Positions 61,701 to 64,000 of a DNA stretch of 64,000 nt are shown one piece after another. A program made the translations under genes and the position numbers. Below the pieces are notes generated by a model. The model did not search any database and was not told where the DNA came from. It was given only the letters and a program-made list of their open reading frames with translations. Each line of letters starts with the position of its first letter. Position 1 is the first letter of the stretch. The DNA is taken from assembly GCA_035079385.1 (NCBI GenBank), contig JAVHKY010000023.1, positions 1,612,001 through 1,676,000 on the forward strand, written 5' to 3'. The DNA is from Aspidiotus rigidus. Taxonomy: Eukaryota > Arthropoda > Insecta > Hemiptera > Diaspididae.

Positions 61701-63059
61701 AAATAATTGTTAATAACCGTATGCGAGTAACATTAAAGGCATAATATTCACATTTTCAGGAAAGTCGCGAGCCAAATTACATACACAAGGAACTAGGTCT
61801 TCTGCTGTGTGTAATTCGGCTCGCTGCTCTCAGAAAACTGAATATAATGACTCTAATGTTACCGTACTTGTATTTGCACGTTGGAACAGTTATTTAATCT
61901 CTACACGCACCAGTGCAAGCTCGACTGAAAGATGAATACCACTAACGCTTTAACATTACGTTTTTCAAGGTTAATTTTTCTCGTGAGATCCTTTCTACTG
62001 GCTGATTTTCAATTAAAGGGTATTTTTTTAGGGTGGAATTTTTTTGCACGCTCAAAAATCACACGAAAACAAGCCTACGCAATTAAGGATGATTTTACAA
62101 AAAAAAAGAGAAGAAAAAAATTGAAAAGAAGTCCATCAAACAAAAAATCAAGGAAAATTAAAACTAAAACTTTTGACAAAAAGTTGAAGTCTGGAACAAA
62201 AGAAAACATAAAATGATAATTATGATTAACGAAAACGGTCACCTTCTAATAACCGTCTAGTGTTATGTCGAAATATGTATGTAATAAAAATCTGTTGAAT
62301 AAGCGCGCGGACTTTGCTCGGCCTGCCGAGTTTCCTTCTTTTGGCCGAGTGATATAGTGACAGCAACTTCAACCCAATGCACATCCCCGCCGGGAGCTGC
62401 TTTAATATACATCCTACCTGTCAGTTTCTATTTTAGTACGCGACCTACCTTGATACAAAGAAGTCCACTCCATTTGGAATTACTTACAATGCACTGCAGA
62501 TCAAAAGAAGGAGTTGTTGTAATTCAAAGTCCAGAAATGAGTCGTGCATCAGTATAAGTCAAGACTGAAGATGCTATTGCAAAAAGTTCAAAGAAATATC
62601 TCTCATGATACTCTCGAGGAGCAGAATTATAGCATCTAGCCATTAATGACCCCTCTATCCCTTCATATGCGCGCCGAAGAAGAGGTTGATTTTCATTTCC
62701 CTAGTGATTGTCAGTTTCATTTTTGCAGCCTTACAGGCAGACCATTTATCTATGTGAATGTGTGAACTGCATAGTCTCGCAATGCACTAGTTTAAAAGTC
62801 TAGAAAAAACTCAAAGAGGATACAGTTGTATGAATCATTTGCAGTCGAGATTTAGGAAATGGCTGGATTTTGGAGTACTAGTGATTCCTAAGCGCGTGCA
62901 CAAGTTGAAACTCATCGTACACGAGTATAGATCACATCGTGTGTACGTCAAGATCGCATTGCACGGGTCTGGATCACATGCTAAAGATGCATTCTTTGAC
63001 CGTATTTGCATCAAACAAATTCCAATTGTTTTCTTTTTGACATGTTTCCTGTCTTTCCC
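61701..63059. other. No gene recognised
   Basis: A Lys-rich 94-codon frame (61932-62216) and a few shorter ones show no family. The sequence has none of the repeat families seen elsewhere in the window. Confidence 0.4.
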
Positions 63060-63926
63060 TTAGTTTCCTGAATCCTGGTCCCTAATTCCGAAATTTCCCA
63101 CGAGTTGCCCTCCCCCTGGAAAGGAACCATGATTCTGAAAATCTGCGAGTTCCACAAGTCCTGAATCCAGGCTCCTAATTACAAAATTAGTGAGTTCACA
63201 CCACCTCCTCGAGTTCCTCCTACCACCTAATAATCCTGTATACTGTATCCCTTCTCTTTCTTTATAATAAACTATGACGTCAGCTGTTGGTGACGTCACC
63301 AGCCGTGACCTCGAGGCCCGCTCCAACTGTGGCGTCATAAACCAGGACCCCGAGCCTGATTTTGAAATTTACGAGTTCAATCCACCTCCCCTCATCTTTG
63401 TAATCTATAAGTGGTTTAGTGTAGGGTTTTATACTGCTGTATGAATGGCTTATATTAGGCTTGGTTTTATGTAGGCTAATAGTAGGCCTAGTATAGTTTA
63501 GTATACTGTATAGCCCAGTATAATTAAGCCTAAAGAGTAGTACCCCGATTCTGGAATCTACAAGAATTATGTCTTCAGCAGTGACCCGGAGGCCTAGTAT
63601 AAAGGAGACTCGAGCAGTATTACGATCAGGCCTACTATAATGGAGACTGTTGGGAGGTTTACGAGCGGAGTGAGGGAACCCGAGAATATAAGAGAGATCT
63701 GATGACGTTATGAATGTTGGTGACGCCACAAGCAGCCATAATGGATGGTTATGACGTCACTAATATCGACAACTACGGTGCACAACGCATGTATGAATCC
63801 AAGAGCGTCGTACGCCTCTGTGAAGAAAATTCACAAGGTAGGGTTGCTTAGCCAATTATATTAGCTAAAAACTAACCCTTCCAATTGATTGGCTTTGGCT
63901 ATTAGCTAAAGGCTAACCCAGTTTTA
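63060..63926. repeat. Mosaic repeat with GACGTCAC sites and CTAGGC words
   Basis: Phrases such as CCTGAATCCTGG...CCTAATT...GAGTTC are repeated around 63068-63200 and 63350. TGACGTCA-type palindromes occur near 63275, 63290 and 63752. TAGGCCTAGTATAG-type words fill 63450-63610. These link it to the repeats at 7430-7560 and 41265-43180. The long - strand frames here follow the repeats. Confidence 0.45.
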
Positions 63927-64000
63927 GCGGGGAACCCGCTATCCATTTTGTTAGGAGATTATATCCTCAGAAAACGTCCGCGTCCGCGAAGTTAGTAACC
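63927..64000. repeat. End segment of the minisatellite-bearing family (inverted copy)
   Basis: GCGGGGAACCCGC followed by TATCCATTTTGTTAGGAGA and a GACGCGGACG complement is the inverted copy of 8678-8738. It may be the start of another such element running beyond the window. Confidence 0.65.

Overview
This is a nuclear genomic window from an animal, most likely an arthropod and probably an insect. The evidence is intron-split genes with GT/AG junctions, a juvenile hormone epoxide hydrolase, a fascin/singed gene, and mariner, R1-type, Jockey-type and Penelope-like transposons. The species cannot be named from the sequence.

Four host genes are supported. (1) The last four coding exons of fascin (singed, + strand, 2051-27105) are separated by introns of 8.3, 7.2 and 9.0 kb filled with nested transposons; the 5' part lies before the window. 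(2) A SMYD4-like SET/MYND protein (- strand, 29683-32691) has seven exons, is complete at 615 aa, and is convergent with fascin. (3) A juvenile hormone epoxide hydrolase (- strand, 34718-39413) has five exons and 467 aa; its introns hold a 921-bp mariner-like element with perfect 25-bp terminal inverted repeats and two smaller inverted-repeat elements. (4) IRE1, the unfolded-protein-response kinase/RNase (+ strand, 46627-52949), has 15 exons and 1055 aa and is divergent from the hydrolase. All exon sets of genes 2-4 add up to a single open frame with matching splice phases, which is strong internal evidence.

The rest is repeat-rich. Fascin intron 1 of the window holds a foldback-like element (3195-5370) with ~290-bp inverted arms and a 277-bp internal tandem repeat, and an element carrying a 45-bp minisatellite (7746-8738). 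Intron 2 holds Penelope-like (PLE) relics, a Jockey-type LINE and a second foldback copy. Intron 3 holds a three-level nest: an R1-type LINE broken by one PLE (12-bp target duplication), itself broken by a second PLE (13-bp target duplication). Both PLEs have inverted 3' arms, and the inner one has hammerhead-ribozyme-like motifs in both arms. Between the hydrolase and IRE1 lie TGACGTCA-rich repeats and about 3 kb of the 45-bp minisatellite. Downstream of IRE1 are a PLE endonuclease scrap, a 2.5-kb A/T-rich 35-bp array with higher-order structure, two LINE tails, and a decayed coding-like stretch of unknown origin.

The host genes do not form a pathway. The most noteworthy points are the dated transposon nest with ribozyme-like ends, the minisatellite carried inside TIR-bounded elements in three places, an Asp at the charge-relay position of the hydrolase, and a long acidic/basic tail on IRE1. 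No new cellular defence or metabolic system was recognised.
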